Positions 9,352 through 21,207 of a stretch of 64,000 nucleotides of DNA are shown here, piece after piece. Position numbers and translations under genes: made by a program. The stretch lies in NCBI RefSeq assembly GCF_004421105.1, contig NZ_CP038033.1, forward strand, positions 2,313,659 through 2,377,658, in the 5' to 3' direction. The notes beneath the pieces were generated by a model, which did not search any database, had not been told where the DNA came from, and saw only the letters and a program-made list of their open reading frames with translations. Within the stretch, counting starts at the first letter, position 1. The number at the start of each line of letters is the position of its first letter. Source of the stretch: Nitrosococcus wardiae. Its GTDB lineage: Bacteria; Pseudomonadota; Gammaproteobacteria; Nitrosococcales; Nitrosococcaceae.

Positions 9352-10569
9352 ATGTCAACGATTAAAAAAGTCGTGTTGGCTTATTCGGGAGGGCTAGATA
9401 CCTCCGTGATCTTGAAGTGGCTACGGGAGACCTATGGCTGTGAAGTGGTGACCTTCACCGCGGATATCGGTCAAGGGGAGGAAGTGGCACCCGCGCGCGC
9501 TAAAGCAGAGGCGCTAGGGGTCAAGGAGATCTATGTTGAGGATCTGTGCGAGGAATTTGCCCGGGATTATGTGTTTCCTATGTTTCGGGCCAATACCCTC
9601 TATGAGGGGGAATACTTGCTCGGGACTTCCATTGCTCGCCCTCTCATTGCCAAGCGTTTGGCGGAGATTGCCAGTGAAACCGGCGCGGATGCCATCGCCC
9701 ATGGCGCCACCGGTAAAGGAAATGACCAGGTACGCTTTGAATTGGGCGCCTATGCCTTGCGCCCTGACATTCAAGTCATCGCCCCCTGGCGGGAGTGGGA
9801 TCTCACTTCACGGGAAAAATTACTGACCTATGCGGAGACCCACGGCATTCCGGTAGAAGGTAAGCGGGGGACCCGTTCTCCTTATTCTATGGATGCTAAT
9901 CTGCTGCACATTTCCTATGAAGGGGGTCCCCTGGAAGATCCCTGGTTTGAACCTGAGGAAGCTATGTGGCGCTGGACAGCTTCCCCTGAATTGGCTCCCA
10001 ATGAACCCACCTACTTGGAGTTGGATTACCGCTGTGGCGATATCGTGGCCATTAATGGTGAGGTCCTAAGCCCTGCCAAAGTGCTAGAGACGCTCAATCG
10101 CCTTGGCGGGAAGAATGGGATTGGCCGCCTGGATTTGGTGGAGAACCGTTATGTGGGGATGAAATCCCGGGGTTGTTATGAAACCCCAGGGGGGACGATC
10201 ATGCTCAAAGCCCACCGAGCGATGGAGTCATTGACTTTAGATCGAGAAGTGGCTCATCTGAAGGATGAGCTGATGCCCCGTTATGCCAGCCTCATCTACA
10301 ATGGTTACTGGTGGTCTCCAGAACGATCCTTGCTGCAGCAGCTTATTGATGCTTCTCAGGCCACGGTTAACGGCACCGTCCGCCTCAAGCTATATAAGGG
10401 CAATGTCACGGTAATCGGGCGTCAATCGAAGACCGATAGCCTCTTTGCCCCTGAAATTGCCACCTTTGAGGAAGATGCTGGCGCCTATAACCAGCAGGAT
10501 GCAGAAGGTTTTATTAAGCTCAACGCGCTTCGCTTGCGCATCGATGCATTAAAAAAGCTGCCTCTTTAG
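9352..10569 (+). CDS. argG: Argininosuccinate synthase
   Basis: ArgG joins citrulline and aspartate with ATP to make argininosuccinate, the penultimate step of arginine synthesis. The 405-residue protein begins with [18 protein letters not shown], the N-type ATP-pyrophosphatase P-loop, and contains [20 protein letters not shown], a substrate-binding signature of the family. [15 protein letters not shown] is also typical. ATG at 9352 is preceded by GAGG in the spacer. It lies 41 bp after the E2-E3 gene, which could allow read-through, although the pathways are unrelated. The gene is full length. Confidence 0.97.
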   Translation: MSTIKKVVLAYSGGLDTSVILKWLRETYGCEVVTFTADIGQGEEVAPARAKAEALGVKEIYVEDLCEEFARDYVFPMFRANTLYEGEYLLGTSIARPLIAKRLAEIASETGADAIAHGATGKGNDQVRFELGAYALRPDIQVIAPWREWDLTSREKLLTYAETHGIPVEGKRGTRSPYSMDANLLHISYEGGPLEDPWFEPEEAMWRWTASPELAPNEPTYLELDYRCGDIVAINGEVLSPAKVLETLNRLGGKNGIGRLDLVENRYVGMKSRGCYETPGGTIMLKAHRAMESLTLDREVAHLKDELMPRYASLIYNGYWWSPERSLLQQLIDASQATVNGTVRLKLYKGNVTVIGRQSKTDSLFAPEIATFEEDAGAYNQQDAEGFIKLNALRLRIDALKKLPL

Positions 10570-10725
10570 GTACCCAGGAATAAAAGATGAGGTAGGAGCG
10601 AGCTGGTGGTGTTCCGCAAACCCGTTTTTCCTCCCTGAAAAAAGGGTGTCCCCTGGCTCCAAGCCCACCGGCTGGCTCCAGGAATCCTTCCAAACTTTTA
10701 CTGGGATACTTAACAAGGGGGGTAG

Positions 10726-11532
10726 TTATTGCGCCTTATCCACGCGGATAAAAATATGGCGTAGCTCCTCGGTGCGGCTGTGGGTGCCGTAGACGGCTCC
10801 GATCCCTTGTTGTTGGCGGGTTCCATCAGCGCCGCCCAATTCAAACCACTGTCCGAAGGGGACCGAGACTTGGGTGACTAATGTTTGTATCCCAATGCGG
10901 CCCCCGCCTTGCCCGCTGAGGTTGGCTTGATAAGGCCGAATTTCCAGGGTGACTTTGTTCCCATTAGTGCGAGGAAGTACTTCAAATCCGCTGACTACGT
11001 CGCGATAACGGATTGAGTTTTGAGCGAGTAGCCGCCCCCCTGGGAGCAGCCAGACCCTATCAGCTAGGGGAATGGATTGACCTGTTTGTAGCAAGGCGGC
11101 TTGTCCTTCCAATACCCGCACCTGCTGGGTGTCACTTCTTTGATCCCGGGCCCCCGTTCCCGTTATACGGGCCCTGGGTTGGTTAGAGTGAGGTATCTTA
11201 ATACGGGCGCGAAAGCGAGCCGCTTCGCGGGTACTTAACTGCTTGACGGTGATCAACAGCTGCTGCAAGGGCCTATCCACTTGGGCCAGGATAGTTTTGA
11301 GTTGTTCCAGATTCTCCTGAGTGGTGCGGACAATAATAAGATTATTGTCGGCTTGGATGGTGGCACCCTCGGCTAGAAAAGGGCGCAATGTGGGTAACAC
11401 CTCCTCTGGTATTCGATGCTTTAGGGGGAGGATGGCAAGCTCTTCACCCTGATTCCAGGGAGGGTAAAGAAGTAGCCCTAAAAATAGCCCGGAGAGGATT
11501 TTTTTTAGGGGGCTAAACGGGCCCTTTTCCAT
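10726..11532 (-). CDS. Short secretin-like protein with N-domain
   Basis: This 268-residue exported protein begins with a positively charged, hydrophobic signal region (KKILSGLFLGLLLYPP). It contains a secretin N1/NolW-like domain with ILPLKHRIPEEVLPTLRPFL and IQADNNLIIVRTTQENLEQL, then IDRPLQQLLITVKQL-type sequence. The C-terminal half (about 145-268) resembles part of a secretin beta domain, including VRVLEGQAALLQTGQSIPL and VTQVSVPFGQWFELGG. At well under half the length of GspD or PilQ it cannot form a normal secretin gate as seen. It has no secretion operon around it. The role is unknown; a periplasmic or outer-membrane accessory is possible. Confidence 0.6.
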   Translation of the reverse strand: MEKGPFSPLKKILSGLFLGLLLYPPWNQGEELAILPLKHRIPEEVLPTLRPFLAEGATIQADNNLIIVRTTQENLEQLKTILAQVDRPLQQLLITVKQLSTREAARFRARIKIPHSNQPRARITGTGARDQRSDTQQVRVLEGQAALLQTGQSIPLADRVWLLPGGRLLAQNSIRYRDVVSGFEVLPRTNGNKVTLEIRPYQANLSGQGGGRIGIQTLVTQVSVPFGQWFELGGADGTRQQQGIGAVYGTHSRTEELRHIFIRVDKAQ

Positions 11533-11590
11533 AAAGCTGGTGGTAATCTCCTCGTGAATACCAATATTTAGAGTCCTTCAAGTGGGGCTC

Positions 11591-12997
<1,407 letters not shown>

Positions 12998-13125
12998 CTA
13001 GCCGAGGAAAGATTAAGCTTAGGTTTACCACTAGGGTCCAAATAAGTATTTAAACTTTCAGCCCTCTCGGTCGATTATTCTTACAGCATAGTATCTGCAA
13101 ATGGTTCGGACTGCATGAGAGGCTT

Positions 13126-14133
13126 GTGAACAAAAATAGCTCCTATCGTCTGTCAGCACACGGATTTGAGCACAGAGATCTTATGGTGCTGCGATCTTTG
13201 CTGGAACTTGTGAATTCGCGGACCCGCCAAAGCTGGTCCCTCGTAGAAGGGGAGCGGGCGAATGTGGTGCTGTTTGATGTGGACACCGAAGCCGGCCGGT
13301 CAGCCTGGAATGCTAATCAAGGACTAACACGAGAATCGATACGGGTATGGTGCTCGCGACAGGGTCCCACGGAAGCCGTCAAATATTACCTAAAAAAACC
13401 TTACCGGTATCAATACTTGGTTGATTTATTGACGGCAGTGAGAGGATCAAAACCAGAAGCACGGAAAATTGCCCCGGTCTCTGCTATTATTAAAAACAAG
13501 TCCGAGAAAAGGCTCGCTGATACAGTTTTTAATCCTGCGGAACATTTTCTTGGTCTGCTATTTTCGGTAATCGAAGAGAAACAGCCGGTACAATTTCAAT
13601 ACCAGGATAGTTTGCCCTTATACGTCGAACCTACGGATTGGGAATATTTCTACCAAGATAACGAGAAATGCTTACGCAAACTCTGTGGAAGTATCTCATC
13701 TCACATCACGGTTGAAGCAATAACCAAAGAACTGCTGACTCAACGGATCACCTCAGAAAGGATGGATGGGCGCTCCCTGCAGAGTCTCATCTGGTTAGCT
13801 GCCCTGGAAGGATCTGCAGGACGGCCGCTACTCGATTGGGAAGAGGAGGGCCTACTTAAGCTAAAACAATGGCCTAATCTAGGTGTGCTCCGGCATAGCT
13901 TGGATGAAATGCGGTTAGCCACCTTTATGACTAAGCAGGCAGCTACGTTGGCCACGATTGCCGCCTATACGGGTGTTACCAGGCAGAAGACAGTGAATTT
14001 CATCAACGCTTGCTCTGTGGTGGGATTATTGGAAACGAGTATAGAAGTTGAAAGCGTTCCAGAATTGGTGACCACAGGCCAAAAACAAGGTGGAATTTAT
14101 GGTTTTATGCGTCGCTTAAGAGGTGGCCGTTAG
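13126..14133 (+). CDS. Conserved protein of unknown function with helix-turn-helix-like C-terminus
   Basis: This 335-residue soluble protein uses a GTG start, with AGAGG upstream. The first ~120 residues have an alternating alpha/beta look (VVLFDVDTEA, then IRVWCSRQG, then a KKPYRY stretch at the place where receiver domains have their conserved lysine), so a degenerate receiver-like fold is possible. The C-terminal part, about 240-310, reads KQWPNLGVLRHSLDEMRLAT and then AATLATIAAYTGVTRQKTVN, a pattern that resembles winged-helix segments in proteobacterial proteins of unknown function. No catalytic motif is seen. It is flanked by purB and acnB on either side without an operon. The function is not known. 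Confidence 0.55.
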   Translation: MNKNSSYRLSAHGFEHRDLMVLRSLLELVNSRTRQSWSLVEGERANVVLFDVDTEAGRSAWNANQGLTRESIRVWCSRQGPTEAVKYYLKKPYRYQYLVDLLTAVRGSKPEARKIAPVSAIIKNKSEKRLADTVFNPAEHFLGLLFSVIEEKQPVQFQYQDSLPLYVEPTDWEYFYQDNEKCLRKLCGSISSHITVEAITKELLTQRITSERMDGRSLQSLIWLAALEGSAGRPLLDWEEEGLLKLKQWPNLGVLRHSLDEMRLATFMTKQAATLATIAAYTGVTRQKTVNFINACSVVGLLETSIEVESVPELVTTGQKQGGIYGFMRRLRGGR

Positions 14134-14224
14134 ATTTACAGTGAAAGAGACCAAACTGCAGTCAGTCATGGCGAAAATCCAATCCCATCCCCTAAACGCC
14201 AATGCCCCCTGCGTGAATATCTGA

Positions 14225-14371
14225 TTAGATACTTCCTATATCAAATGTAGCTCCAGAGAATGGAGGCTGATTGAACTGCTCATTCGTCCTCCAAGCCCCC
14301 GGATAGCTGCAAAGAGTATCCACAACCACATAAAATAATAAATAAGGTAAAATTACCAATAAGATATTCAA
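14225..14371 (-). CDS. Possible small membrane protein
   Basis: In the gap before acnB, the minus strand has a 48-codon frame from a TTG at 14371. It begins with one hydrophobic segment ([18 protein letters not shown]) and ends with a polar tail containing [21 protein letters not shown] single membrane span followed by a proline- and aromatic-rich tail is a plausible small inner-membrane protein. The start is unclear because the frame extends upstream into acnB, and no strong ribosome binding site is visible. It is not recognised as a known family. Confidence 0.25.
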   Translation of the reverse strand: MNILLVILPYLLFYVVVDTLCSYPGAWRTNEQFNQPPFSGATFDIGSI

Positions 14372-14380
14372 CAGGAAAAG

Positions 14381-16942
14381 GTGAGAAAAGTGCTTACAGC
14401 TTATCGTAAACATGTCGCCGAACGGGAATCAGAAGGGTTACCGCCGCTGCCATTAAATGCTACCCAAGTTGCAGAGTTGGTAGAACTTTTGAAAAACCCA
14501 CCCCAAGGCGAGGAGACCTTTCTGAAGGAACTTTTGGTGCAACGGGTGCCACCAGGAGTAGATCAGGCCGCTTACGTCAAGGCCGGATTCTTAGCAGCTG
14601 TTGCCAAAGGTGAAACTGCCTGCCCTCTTATCGACCGGGTTCAGGCTACGGAGCTGCTCGGCACCATGTTGGGAGGCTACAATATTGAGCCGCTGATTGA
14701 CCTTTTGGAGGATGAAGTTACAGCGGCGGTGGCTGCCAGGGCGTTGGCGAATACGCTTTTGGTCTATGACCACTACCATGACGTATTGGAAAAAGCAAAG
14801 AGCAATGAATACGCCAAGCAGGTTGTCGACTCCTGGGCTGAGGCCGAATGGTTTACGCGCCGCCCTGAACTGTCAGAGGAGATCAAAGTAGTCGTTTTTA
14901 AGGTCCCTGGTGAGACTAATACCGATGACCTTTCACCTGCCCAGGAAGCTTGGAGCCGCCCGGATATTCCCCTCCATGCCAAGGCAATGTTGGTCAACAA
15001 GATGCCTGAGGCATTATCAGCCATAGCCGATTTGAAAGATCAGGGGCTCCCCCTAGCCTTTGTCGGTGACGTGGTGGGAACTGGCTCCTCCCGTAAGTCC
15101 GCCATCAATTCTATCCTCTGGCACATGGGCCACGAGATTCCCTTCGTGCCCAATAAACGCCAAGGCAGTGTGATCTTGGGGGGCAAGATCGCCCCGATCT
15201 TTTTTAACACCGCTGAAGACTCCGGCGCTCTACCCATTGAGTGTGACGTAAGTCGCCTCAATACCGGTGATATGATTCGAATTCGCCCCTTGGAGGGGGT
15301 TATTCTCAGCGAAGCGGGCGAAGAACTTTCCCGCTTTAAACTTCGTCCCAGTACCTTGCCCGATGAAGTCCGTGCCGGTGGCCGGATTCCCCTGATCATT
15401 GGGCGCGGCTTAACCGATAAAAGCCGAGAAGCGCTGGGACTGGATCCTTCTCCTTTGTTTATAAGACCAGTGGCGCCTGCCGATAGTCAGAAGGGATACA
15501 CCCTGGCCCAGAAAATGGTGGGTCGGGCCTGTGGCGTTGAGGGGGTGCGTCCGGGTACCTATTGCGAGCCCAAAATGACCACCGTGGGTTCCCAAGACAC
15601 CACCGGCGCTATGACCCGGGATGAACTCAAAGAGTTGGCGTGCCTAGGGTTTTCCGCCGATTTGGTGATGCAAAGTTTCTGTCACACGGCCGCCTATCCC
15701 AAACCGGTGGATGTCACCCTGCAACACGAATTGCCGGACTTTATGGCCACCCGCGGGGGGGTCACGCTGCGTCCTGGTGACGGCATCATTCATTCCTGGC
15801 TTAATCGGATGATTCTTCCGGATACGGTGGGTACTGGCGGGGATTCCCATACCCGTTTTCCCATTGGCATTAGTTTTCCCGCCGGCTCTGGCTTAGTGGC
15901 CTTTGCTGCTGCCCTGGGGGTGATGCCCCTGGATATGCCGGAGTCGGTTTTAGTCCGTTTCAAAGGGGAAATTCAGCCGGGGATTACCTTGCGGGATTTG
16001 GTCCATGCCATCCCCTATGTAGCCATCCAGCGAGGCCTGTTGACGGTGGCCAAAGAGGGCAAAAAAAATGTTTTTAGTGGCCGAGTCTTAGAAATCGAGG
16101 GGTTGCCGAAACTTAAAGTAGAGCAAGCTTTTGAGTTTGCCGATGCTTCAGCGGAGCGTTCCGCTAATGGTTGCACCGTGAAGCTGGACAAAGAACCTAT
16201 TATCGAGTTTCTGAAGTCCAATATCACTCTGCTAAATTGGATGATTGCCCAGGTCTATGAAGATCAGCGTACCCTGGCCAGACGTATCGCTGCCATGGAA
16301 GATTGGCTTAAGAATCCAACCCTATTGGAGGCGGACGCGGATGCCGAGTATGCGGAAGTTATCGAGATTGACATGAATGAAATTACCGAACCACTGCTGG
16401 CCTGCCCCAACGATCCGGATGATGTCCGGCCCCTGTCGGCAGTGGCAGGCAATGAAGTGGATGAGGTGTTCATTGGTTCCTGTATGACCAATATTGGTCA
16501 TTACCGGGCAGCAGGCAAGATCTTAGAGGATTCGGGCCGAATTCCTTCCCGTCTTTGGATCGCTCCCCCCACCAAAATGGATGCCCATCAATTAATGGAA
16601 GAGGGCTACTACAGTATCTTCGGCAAGGCCGGCGCCCGTACCGAAATGCCCGGCTGCTCCTTGTGCATGGGCAACCAGGCCCGCGTGATGGATGGTGCCA
16701 CTGTGGTGTCCACCTCGACTCGTAATTTCCCCAACCGGATGGGTCGAGATGCCAATGTGTATTTGGCCTCGGCGGAGGTGGCAGCAGTAACTTCCATTTT
16801 AGGGCGCTTGCCCACAGTGGAAGAATATCTGGCCCAGGTGAAAAGTCTCAAGCCTGTGGCGGCTAATATTTACCGCTATCTCAATTTTAACGAGATGGAG
16901 GAATATCAGCAGGCAACCGAGCAAACCGTTTCAGTAGATTAA
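14381..16942 (+). CDS. acnB: Aconitate hydratase B
   Basis: AcnB interconverts citrate and isocitrate in the TCA cycle (and often 2-methyl-cis-aconitate) using a [4Fe-4S] cluster. The order is the AcnB one: HEAT-like N-terminal domain, then the swivel domain ([20 protein letters not shown]), then the catalytic domains. Cluster ligands are Cys701 in [10 protein letters not shown] and Cys759/Cys762 in [10 protein letters not shown]. Length is 853 aa against about 865 in E. coli. Two GTG starts are possible, 14381 and 14390; the second aligns best with the E. coli start ([11 protein letters not shown] against [11 protein letters not shown]), while the first has AGGA at a shorter spacing. The gene stands alone. 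Confidence 0.96.
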   Translation: MRKVLTAYRKHVAERESEGLPPLPLNATQVAELVELLKNPPQGEETFLKELLVQRVPPGVDQAAYVKAGFLAAVAKGETACPLIDRVQATELLGTMLGGYNIEPLIDLLEDEVTAAVAARALANTLLVYDHYHDVLEKAKSNEYAKQVVDSWAEAEWFTRRPELSEEIKVVVFKVPGETNTDDLSPAQEAWSRPDIPLHAKAMLVNKMPEALSAIADLKDQGLPLAFVGDVVGTGSSRKSAINSILWHMGHEIPFVPNKRQGSVILGGKIAPIFFNTAEDSGALPIECDVSRLNTGDMIRIRPLEGVILSEAGEELSRFKLRPSTLPDEVRAGGRIPLIIGRGLTDKSREALGLDPSPLFIRPVAPADSQKGYTLAQKMVGRACGVEGVRPGTYCEPKMTTVGSQDTTGAMTRDELKELACLGFSADLVMQSFCHTAAYPKPVDVTLQHELPDFMATRGGVTLRPGDGIIHSWLNRMILPDTVGTGGDSHTRFPIGISFPAGSGLVAFAAALGVMPLDMPESVLVRFKGEIQPGITLRDLVHAIPYVAIQRGLLTVAKEGKKNVFSGRVLEIEGLPKLKVEQAFEFADASAERSANGCTVKLDKEPIIEFLKSNITLLNWMIAQVYEDQRTLARRIAAMEDWLKNPTLLEADADAEYAEVIEIDMNEITEPLLACPNDPDDVRPLSAVAGNEVDEVFIGSCMTNIGHYRAAGKILEDSGRIPSRLWIAPPTKMDAHQLMEEGYYSIFGKAGARTEMPGCSLCMGNQARVMDGATVVSTSTRNFPNRMGRDANVYLASAEVAAVTSILGRLPTVEEYLAQVKSLKPVAANIYRYLNFNEMEEYQQATEQTVSVD

Positions 16943-17044
16943 AGGCGTTTTTATGACCTTGACTGGTGGGAATTAAACCCACCTCTTTTGCAAGATAAAT
17001 AGTGAGCATCACTCCCTGCCGTGACCCAAAAATTATTCGCTAAC

Positions 17045-17083
17045 TTGTGGGCTGTTCTCTATAGTCAATAAACAGCCCAACAA
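17045..17083 (+). terminator. Inverted repeat downstream of acnB
   Basis: GGGCTGTT at 17049-17056 pairs with AACAGCCC at 17071-17078 around a 14-base loop, and TTG/CAA bases extend the stem outward with one bulge. It lies about 100 bp after the acnB stop and before the next gene. There is no clear T-run, so it may be a factor-assisted terminator or an mRNA-end stabilising hairpin. Confidence 0.35.
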
Positions 17084-17170
17084 ATGTTCAGCTGGCTCTT
17101 GGACCCGCTGAAGCATGGGTTATTTCTTTCTTGTAAACTTCTGTGAGGCCGACAGTCACAGGGGGACAAT

Positions 17171-17845
17171 ATGTCGCAACGCAAATCCATTCTCATGGTC
17201 GTCACTAGCCACGATGCTATCGATAGAAAACATCCCACGGGTTTATGGTTTGAGGAGTTCTCAGTGCCCTATACCCTATTTCGCAACCAGGGTTATGCCA
17301 TCACGGTTGCCAGTCCCAAGGGAGGAGATGCCCCTATCGATCCGCGCAGCTTGGAAGAATACGAAGCCACTGTGGCTAATGAGGCGGCCCGTACGGCGCT
17401 TAAAGGGACCCGCAGGTTAGACTCAAGCCTGCAGACCGCTGATTTCGACGCCCTCTTCTTTTGCGGTGGTCACGGGACCATGTTTGACCTGCCGGATAAC
17501 GCTGATGTGCAGCGGTGGGTGGCAGAGTTTGTGCGGGCCGATAAGGTCCTGGCGTCGGTCTGCCACGGTCCAGCTTGCTTGGTGGGTGCATCGCTGAGGG
17601 ACGGCACACCAGTGGTAAAGGGACGTAGGGTAACGTCCTTTACCGACCAAGAAGAGCGGGCTGTGGCGCTCGACCGACACATGCCGTTCCTACTTGAAAG
17701 TCGGCTGCGTGAGCTGGGGGCGGAGTTTGTGCCTGCAGCGAACTGGCAGGATAACGTGGTGGTGGACGGCAACCTGATTACAGGCCAAAACCCCCAGTCC
17801 AGCGCCAGTGCAGCGCGAGCGGTGATTTGGCTACTTTCGGCATAA
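17171..17845 (+). CDS. DJ-1/PfpI family protein (type 1 glutamine amidotransferase-like)
   Basis: This 224-residue protein is of the DJ-1/PfpI superfamily, closest in layout to the Hsp31/HchA-like and yeast Hsp31-type glyoxalase/deglycase branch. The nucleophile is Cys131 in the elbow SVCHGPACLVGA, followed by His132. FFCGGHGTMFDLPDN is a family landmark, and WFEEFSVPY near residues 24-32 supplies the conserved glutamate. Members detoxify methylglyoxal or act as chaperones; which applies here cannot be told from sequence. The start at 17171 follows GGGGGACAAT. The C-terminus VDGNLITGQNPQSSASAA is typical. It is a single gene between acnB and the lipoprotein pair. Confidence 0.87.
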   Translation: MSQRKSILMVVTSHDAIDRKHPTGLWFEEFSVPYTLFRNQGYAITVASPKGGDAPIDPRSLEEYEATVANEAARTALKGTRRLDSSLQTADFDALFFCGGHGTMFDLPDNADVQRWVAEFVRADKVLASVCHGPACLVGASLRDGTPVVKGRRVTSFTDQEERAVALDRHMPFLLESRLRELGAEFVPAANWQDNVVVDGNLITGQNPQSSASAARAVIWLLSA

Positions 17846-18058
17846 AGCCACCACCTTTCCATACTCAATCTCATTCAATACCTTTTATTCCAGCATTTAT
17901 CTCGGTAGAGCGAAATTCAGCTTAAATTATTCTTTATTTAAGCTATTCTTTATTTAGCTGTAAGTGGTTTATACCATGTCGTTTCACTTTGGCGGTGGGG
18001 GGTGACGGTTTACGCTGACAGCACCTTCCAGAGGGGAAATTGCTGAGGAGGACAAGCT

Positions 18059-18442
18059 ATGTCCCTACCACAAATAAGTTTAAAAAATTTATTGGTTATT
18101 TTGGTGATTGCAGCAGGCTTATGGGGATTAAGTGGCTGTGCAAGTGTACCACCACCCCGTAAGGAAATGGCAGAGGCAACGCTTATTGTGAGCGAAGCCC
18201 AAGAGACGGAAGCTCCCCAGTATGCCCCCGTAGAGCTGCGCACTGCGCGCAACAAGCTGAGTGCGGCTGAAAGTGCGATGGCGGAGGAGGATTATAAGAA
18301 AGCACGCCGCCTTGCCGAGCAAGCCCTCGTCGATGCCCAGCTTGCAGAGGCTAAATCTCAGGCAGAGATTCAGCGCCAACAGGTGGAAGAGCTACGCAAA
18401 AGCATTGAAATGCTGCGCCGTGAATTAATTGAACGGAGATGA
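18059..18442 (+). CDS. DUF4398 lipoprotein
   Basis: This is a 127-residue envelope lipoprotein. The signal peptide is hydrophobic (LLVILVIAAGLWGLSGC), with the lipobox cysteine at position 27. The mature part begins with ASVPPPRKEM and contains the DUF4398 pattern YAPVELRTARNKLSAAESAM. It ends in a charged helix (VEELRKSIEMLRRELIERR) that is likely a coiled coil. It is 18 bp upstream of an OmpA-domain protein with the same DUF4398 motif, so the two are probably co-transcribed and work together at the outer membrane or peptidoglycan. Confidence 0.8.
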   Translation: MSLPQISLKNLLVILVIAAGLWGLSGCASVPPPRKEMAEATLIVSEAQETEAPQYAPVELRTARNKLSAAESAMAEEDYKKARRLAEQALVDAQLAEAKSQAEIQRQQVEELRKSIEMLRRELIERR

Positions 18443-18460
18443 TGGGCAGGAGGTGAGAGC

Positions 18461-19324
18461 ATGATAATCCCTTTTTCCATAGGTGGCTCGAGCAGGGCCG
18501 GTATATTCATTCTGGGTATCTGCTTAGGGTTTTTAGTCGTAGCATGTACCCCTCCTACAAAGCCAGCCGATCTGAAACGTGCCGAAGTTGCTGTTGAGCA
18601 GGTACAAACCGACCCCAGTATTACCCAGTATGCTCCGGTAAAGCTAGATGAAGCAGAGGAAGCTTTACAACGGGCACGGGTAGCCTGGGAGAAAGATAAG
18701 AGCGTAGAGGAAGTCGATCATCTTGCCTATTTGGCGCAGCAGCGCGCCGCCATTGCTGAAACGGCGGCGGCAGAAAAAGCAGCACAGGCTGAGATCAAAG
18801 ATCTCGCCCAGGGGCGCCAGCAGATGCTGGTGGAAGTCCGCGAGCTTGAGGCAAAGCAGGCTAGAGAGCAAGCCGAAATGGCGGAAGGTGAGGTGCGTGA
18901 GCTTAAGCAAAGACTTGAGGAACTCAAGGCTAAAGAGACCAAGCGTGGTTATGTGGTGACCGTGGGGGATATTTTATTTGAGGTAGGCCGTGCCGAGCTG
19001 ACCCCGGGCGGAATGCAAAACCTGTTTCGGCTAGTCACATTTCTCAAAGAGTTCCCCGACCGGGAGATAGTTGTCGAGGGTCATACGGATAGCACCGGTT
19101 CGGGGGTTTATAATCAGGAACTCTCACAACAGCGTGCTAATGCAGTACGTAATTTTCTTATAAATAATGGGATTGCGCCAGAGCGTATTGTGGCCCGCGG
19201 TTATGGTGAGGATTATCCTGTGGCGCCTAATGATACGACCGCAGGTCGCCAGCAAAACCGTCGTGTGGAAATTGTGATTCTCCGTGCTGGAGAGCAGGCC
19301 GACGAGTACCGCCGCCCTGGCTAA
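18461..19324 (+). CDS. OmpA-family lipoprotein with DUF4398 domain
   Basis: This 287-residue protein has an N-terminal signal with a lipobox-like end VVAC (Cys29), then DUF4398 sequence (QYAPVKLDEAEEALQRARVA). A long A/E/K/Q-rich coiled coil spans about 95-155. A C-terminal OmpA/MotB peptidoglycan-binding domain follows: DILFEVGRAELTPGG, EGHTDSTGSGVYNQELSQQR and NRRVEIVI. These carry the Asp and Arg that bind meso-diaminopimelate in the family. It should tether the outer membrane to the cell wall. Its first gene partner is the DUF4398 lipoprotein just upstream, which repeats the same motif without the OmpA domain. Confidence 0.88.
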   Translation: MIIPFSIGGSSRAGIFILGICLGFLVVACTPPTKPADLKRAEVAVEQVQTDPSITQYAPVKLDEAEEALQRARVAWEKDKSVEEVDHLAYLAQQRAAIAETAAAEKAAQAEIKDLAQGRQQMLVEVRELEAKQAREQAEMAEGEVRELKQRLEELKAKETKRGYVVTVGDILFEVGRAELTPGGMQNLFRLVTFLKEFPDREIVVEGHTDSTGSGVYNQELSQQRANAVRNFLINNGIAPERIVARGYGEDYPVAPNDTTAGRQQNRRVEIVILRAGEQADEYRRPG

Positions 19325-19359
19325 ATCAACGCCTCTACTATCAGCATGGCCCGCAGAAT

Positions 19360-19387
19360 GGAAGGCGGCTTCAAAGCGCTGCCTTCC
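19360..19387. terminator. Hairpin between convergent genes
   Basis: GGAAGGC at 19360-19366 and GCCTTCC at 19381-19387 form a perfect 7-bp stem with a 14-base loop, in the space between the OmpA-family gene (plus strand) and hflD (minus strand). A T-run follows on the plus strand only at 19443-19447. It could end transcription from either side. Confidence 0.35.
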
Positions 19388-19450
19388 AGGGGCTGATCAG
19401 GGAAGCCGTATAGACGTCCGGCGAAGCCATTTTAAAGCAAAGCTTTTTGT

Positions 19451-20092
19451 CTAGGCTGCGCCTGCTTCGGGTAGGCGCTTGAGGAGCATGTGGGTTTCGT
19501 ATAACAACTGACGGCTATGGAACAGCAAGTGGAGGCGATTACCCCCCATCTGCCGCCAGAGGACAGCTGATCGAATTCCTGCTAGCAGCAGTGCGCGTAC
19601 CCGTTCAATATTCTCCGGCTGTTTGAGGTGGGTCTCTTCACCCCGAATTTGGATTCTCGGAGTCAGGGTGCTGATAGTGTTGACGTAGGTGTCAGCGAGG
19701 CGTGCAATAACGTCGGGATGAGTTGGGGAAAAATCCTCCATTTGCTGCTCAATGTGTTTAATCTGCTCCGCAATCTGCGCTAGTATCTTAGGGCGTTTTC
19801 TTAGGCGTTGCTCCAAATACATGATGTTGATAAGGTAACGTAGCAATTCAGGGTCAGTACGGTAGCGCTTTCTATCAAGCTGTTGGCCTAAGAGCCGCAA
19901 CCCCATAGAGAGTCCTTCGATGTTGCCATAGACATCTTCCGCAGTTTTCGGATTCATCTTAAAAACGCTGGCCAAGCTGGTGGCAATCGCATCAGTGGGG
20001 GCATTGCCATGACGTGCAATTTGTTGGACTGAGTGCAGAGCTTGGAGTATGCCAGCCAAAGCCAGTGTTCGATTATGCCAAACGTTGCTCAT
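19451..20092 (-). CDS. hflD: High frequency lysogenization protein HflD homologue
   Basis: HflD is a small, mostly helical peripheral membrane protein; in E. coli it binds lambda CII and is linked genetically to mnmA. The 213-residue protein starts [20 protein letters not shown] and contains [10 protein letters not shown]-type and [16 protein letters not shown] segments that match the family. The frame extends upstream to 20143, but the ATG at 20092 overlaps the mnmA stop as ATGA and gives the normal length. The pairing mnmA-hflD is conserved in gammaproteobacteria. The molecular role outside lambda infection is unclear. Confidence 0.9.
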   Translation of the reverse strand: MSNVWHNRTLALAGILQALHSVQQIARHGNAPTDAIATSLASVFKMNPKTAEDVYGNIEGLSMGLRLLGQQLDRKRYRTDPELLRYLINIMYLEQRLRKRPKILAQIAEQIKHIEQQMEDFSPTHPDVIARLADTYVNTISTLTPRIQIRGEETHLKQPENIERVRALLLAGIRSAVLWRQMGGNRLHLLFHSRQLLYETHMLLKRLPEAGAA

Positions 20093-21207
20093 AATTGTAT
20101 CCCCGGTGCGTCCGTGGTAGTAATTGTGCCTCCACCAAGACATTCGTTGCGCTGATAAAAAACGACGGCTTGTCCTGGAGTGACGGCGTATTGTGGTGAA
20201 TCAAAGACAATTTTGATACGGTCATTGATTATTTCTGTGAGGGTGCAGGGCTGATCGGCTTGGCGGTAGCGAGTTTTGGCAGCACAGGGATAGGGCAGAG
20301 GAGGAGACTGGCCGGCTACCCAATGTAACTGATTGGCCTCAAGGGTTTGACTTTTCAGCCAGGGATGCTCCCTACCTTGGGCCACATAGAGGGTATTCCG
20401 TGGCAAATCTTTACCCACGACAAACCAAGGAGCGCCGTTGCTATTTTTACGGCCGCCAATGCCTAGCCCGCGTCGTTGTCCTAAGGTGTAGTACATAAGC
20501 CCGTCATGTTCCCCGATAAATTCCCCTTCGGGGGTGCGCATCTCACCGGGTTGGGCGGGGAGGTAACGGCTGAGAAACTCCTTAAAGCGGTGCTCACCAA
20601 TAAAGCAGATCCCGGTGCTATCTTTTTTATTATGATTAGGAAGCCGCGCCTGAGCAGCAATCTGGCGGACTTGGGGCTTTTCCAACTCCCCTAGCGGAAA
20701 CAAGGTGTGGGAGAGTTGTTTTTGTCCCAAAGTATACAGAAAATAGCTTTGATCCTTATTCTTATCCCGTCCTTTAAGAAGATGGTAACACCCTTCCTGT
20801 TGCTTAATGCGGGCGTAATGGCCCGTGGCAATCAGGGTGTTACCCAGTTCCAAGGCATAGTTAAGGAAGGTCTTGAACTTTATTTCTCGATTACAGAGGA
20901 TATCCGGGTTGGGGGTACGTCCTAGGCGGTATTCATCGAGAAAATATCGAAATACCTGATCCCAATATTCCATTGCAAAGTTGGCCTCATGGAGGGATAT
21001 GCCGAGTAAGGAGGTAACAGCACGGGCGTCTTCCCTATCTTGGATAATGGTGCATTCGGATTCGTCGGCGAAATCCACCCAATTTTTCATGAAAAGACCG
21101 CTTAGGGAATAGCCTTGCTGCTGGAGTTGCAGGGCAGCCACAGAGGAATCCACACCTCCAGATAAACCAACCACAACCTTGGGCCTACTCATAGAGGGTA
21201 CCGCCAT
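20089..21207 (-). CDS. mnmA: tRNA-specific 2-thiouridylase
   Basis: MnmA thiolates U34 of tRNA-Lys, -Glu and -Gln using ATP and sulfur passed from IscS through the Tus relay. The PP-loop [11 protein letters not shown] is near residues 16-26. The two catalytic cysteines are in [12 protein letters not shown] and [10 protein letters not shown]. The C-terminal beta-barrel domains include [13 protein letters not shown]. The frame starts at ATG 21207; a second ATG at 21192 is possible, since neither has an ideally spaced Shine-Dalgarno (AGGAGG is about 13 bases from the first). Length 372 aa is normal for the family. Confidence 0.95.
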   Translation of the reverse strand: MAVPSMSRPKVVVGLSGGVDSSVAALQLQQQGYSLSGLFMKNWVDFADESECTIIQDREDARAVTSLLGISLHEANFAMEYWDQVFRYFLDEYRLGRTPNPDILCNREIKFKTFLNYALELGNTLIATGHYARIKQQEGCYHLLKGRDKNKDQSYFLYTLGQKQLSHTLFPLGELEKPQVRQIAAQARLPNHNKKDSTGICFIGEHRFKEFLSRYLPAQPGEMRTPEGEFIGEHDGLMYYTLGQRRGLGIGGRKNSNGAPWFVVGKDLPRNTLYVAQGREHPWLKSQTLEANQLHWVAGQSPPLPYPCAAKTRYRQADQPCTLTEIINDRIKIVFDSPQYAVTPGQAVVFYQRNECLGGGTITTTDAPGIQL

